A stretch of 31,687 bases of DNA, from NCBI GenBank assembly GCA_002427745.1, contig DIYF01000162.1, positions 1 through 31,687 of the forward strand. Direction: 5' to 3'. The notes under the pieces were generated by a model. The model did not search any database. It was given only the letters and a program-made list of their open reading frames with translations, and was not told where the DNA came from. This document shows positions 31,214 through 31,687 of this stretch, piece by piece. This DNA comes from Roseivirga sp. UBA6061 (GTDB taxonomy: Bacteria > Bacteroidota > Bacteroidia > Cytophagales > Cyclobacteriaceae). The stretch's first letter is position 1, and every line of letters starts with the position of its first letter. The position numbers and the translations under genes are program-made.

Positions 31214-31687
31214 CTATCGGCTCAGAAGCCTTTGTATATCATGCTGTATCAAATCCACCCATCGCTGGTACATTTTACCGGAGGGGTGCAATCTGTCTGA
31301 AGCAATAAGCTCCGCATCAGTAGCAGCCTCTCTGGAAATGGGTGTGATGTCGAAGTAAGCAATGCCATATTGGTCACAGAGCTCCTTACTGGCGGCATTG
31401 TATTCATCGATTTCAGCACCGATATCGCCACCCCAGCCAATGCCGAAAGGCGTTACACCATAATCCGGTATCGAGAGTACAAATACCCGATCCGGATTCC
31501 CTCCGGTGAGGCCAATTGCCATTTGCAGCAACTTTTCAAAGTCCGGAGTAAAGCTGGTGACGGACCGGCCCTGAAATTGATTGTTGACACCAATCAGCAG
31601 GGACACCATATCATATTGAGTACCCAGGTTCGCTGCATTCTCAATAGCTTCAATCAACTGGTCAGCTCTCCAGCCTGTGCGGGCAAT
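31214..31687 (-). CDS. SGNH/GDSL-family hydrolase, C-terminal part
   Basis: At least 157 residues to the right edge; the gene starts outside the window. The reading frame is open to base 31687, and its visible start IARTGWRADQLIEA is the block II region of the family. LLIGVNNQFQG is block III, and SDRLHPSGKMY with Asp-x-x-His is the C-terminal catalytic pair. The nucleophile Ser motif lies outside. Family members hydrolyse esters of lipids, carbohydrates or acetylated polymers; the substrate is unknown. Convergent with the endonuclease gene. Confidence 0.85.
   Translation of the reverse strand: MARTGWRADQLIEAIENAANLGTQYDMVSLLIGVNNQFQGRSVTSFTPDFEKLLQMAIGLTGGNPDRVFVLSIPDYGVTPFGIGWGGDIGAEIDEYNAASKELCDQYGIAYFDITPISREAATDAELIASDRLHPSGKMYQRWVDLIQHDIQRLLSR

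Overview
The window looks like a chromosomal segment of a Bacteroidota bacterium, most likely Cytophagales. This is inferred from the gene families: FtsX/MacB permeases without an adjacent ATPase, LytTR regulators paired with LytS-type kinases, a CBM9/DUF5916-type outer-membrane protein, weak Shine-Dalgarno sites, and secreted proteins with cleavage sites ending in AQ. No rRNA, tRNA, CRISPR array, integrase or transposase was found, and nothing marks the region clearly as a mobile island.

Layout. 1-4934, mostly minus strand: 5' part of a DUF5916-type gene, a membrane-anchored LytTR regulator, a repeat-bearing gap, a nucleotidyltransferase and a large FtsX-family permease. 4941-7627: a secreted M23 peptidase, a divergent lipoprotein plus TPR operon whose first gene appears broken by a one-base frameshift, and a transglutaminase-like protein. 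7628-7940: three related 28-nt hairpins. 7941-13664, all minus: SRPBCC protein, AraC regulator, class-V aminotransferase, DoxX, AhpD-like carboxymuconolactone decarboxylase, Crp/Fnr regulator and pirin, which together look like a redox or stress neighbourhood, with a 7-bp tandem repeat in the middle. 13803-19445: a complete RND efflux operon (adaptor, pump, TolC) with overlapping genes. 19446-19945: a gene-free stretch with palindromes. 19946-24742: squalene/phytoene synthase-like protein, a divergent Lgt homologue, a KamA-type radical SAM enzyme, two cupins and a small basic protein with a clear intrinsic terminator. 24803-26301: a LytS/LytR two-component pair, divergent from an operon (26508-28944) of a secreted serine hydrolase, a secreted M28 peptidase and a small membrane protein. 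29134-31193: an uncharacterised membrane protein with a duplicated two-helix unit and an Ala/Pro linker, followed after 2 nt by a secreted DNA/RNA non-specific endonuclease. The window ends inside an SGNH hydrolase gene.

Most genes belong to recognisable families. The best candidates for something not yet described are the membrane-protein/nuclease pair at 29134-31193 and the hairpin triplet at 7767-7894, in which a paired position has changed on both sides between copies. All functional statements rest on motif reading, not on database searches.
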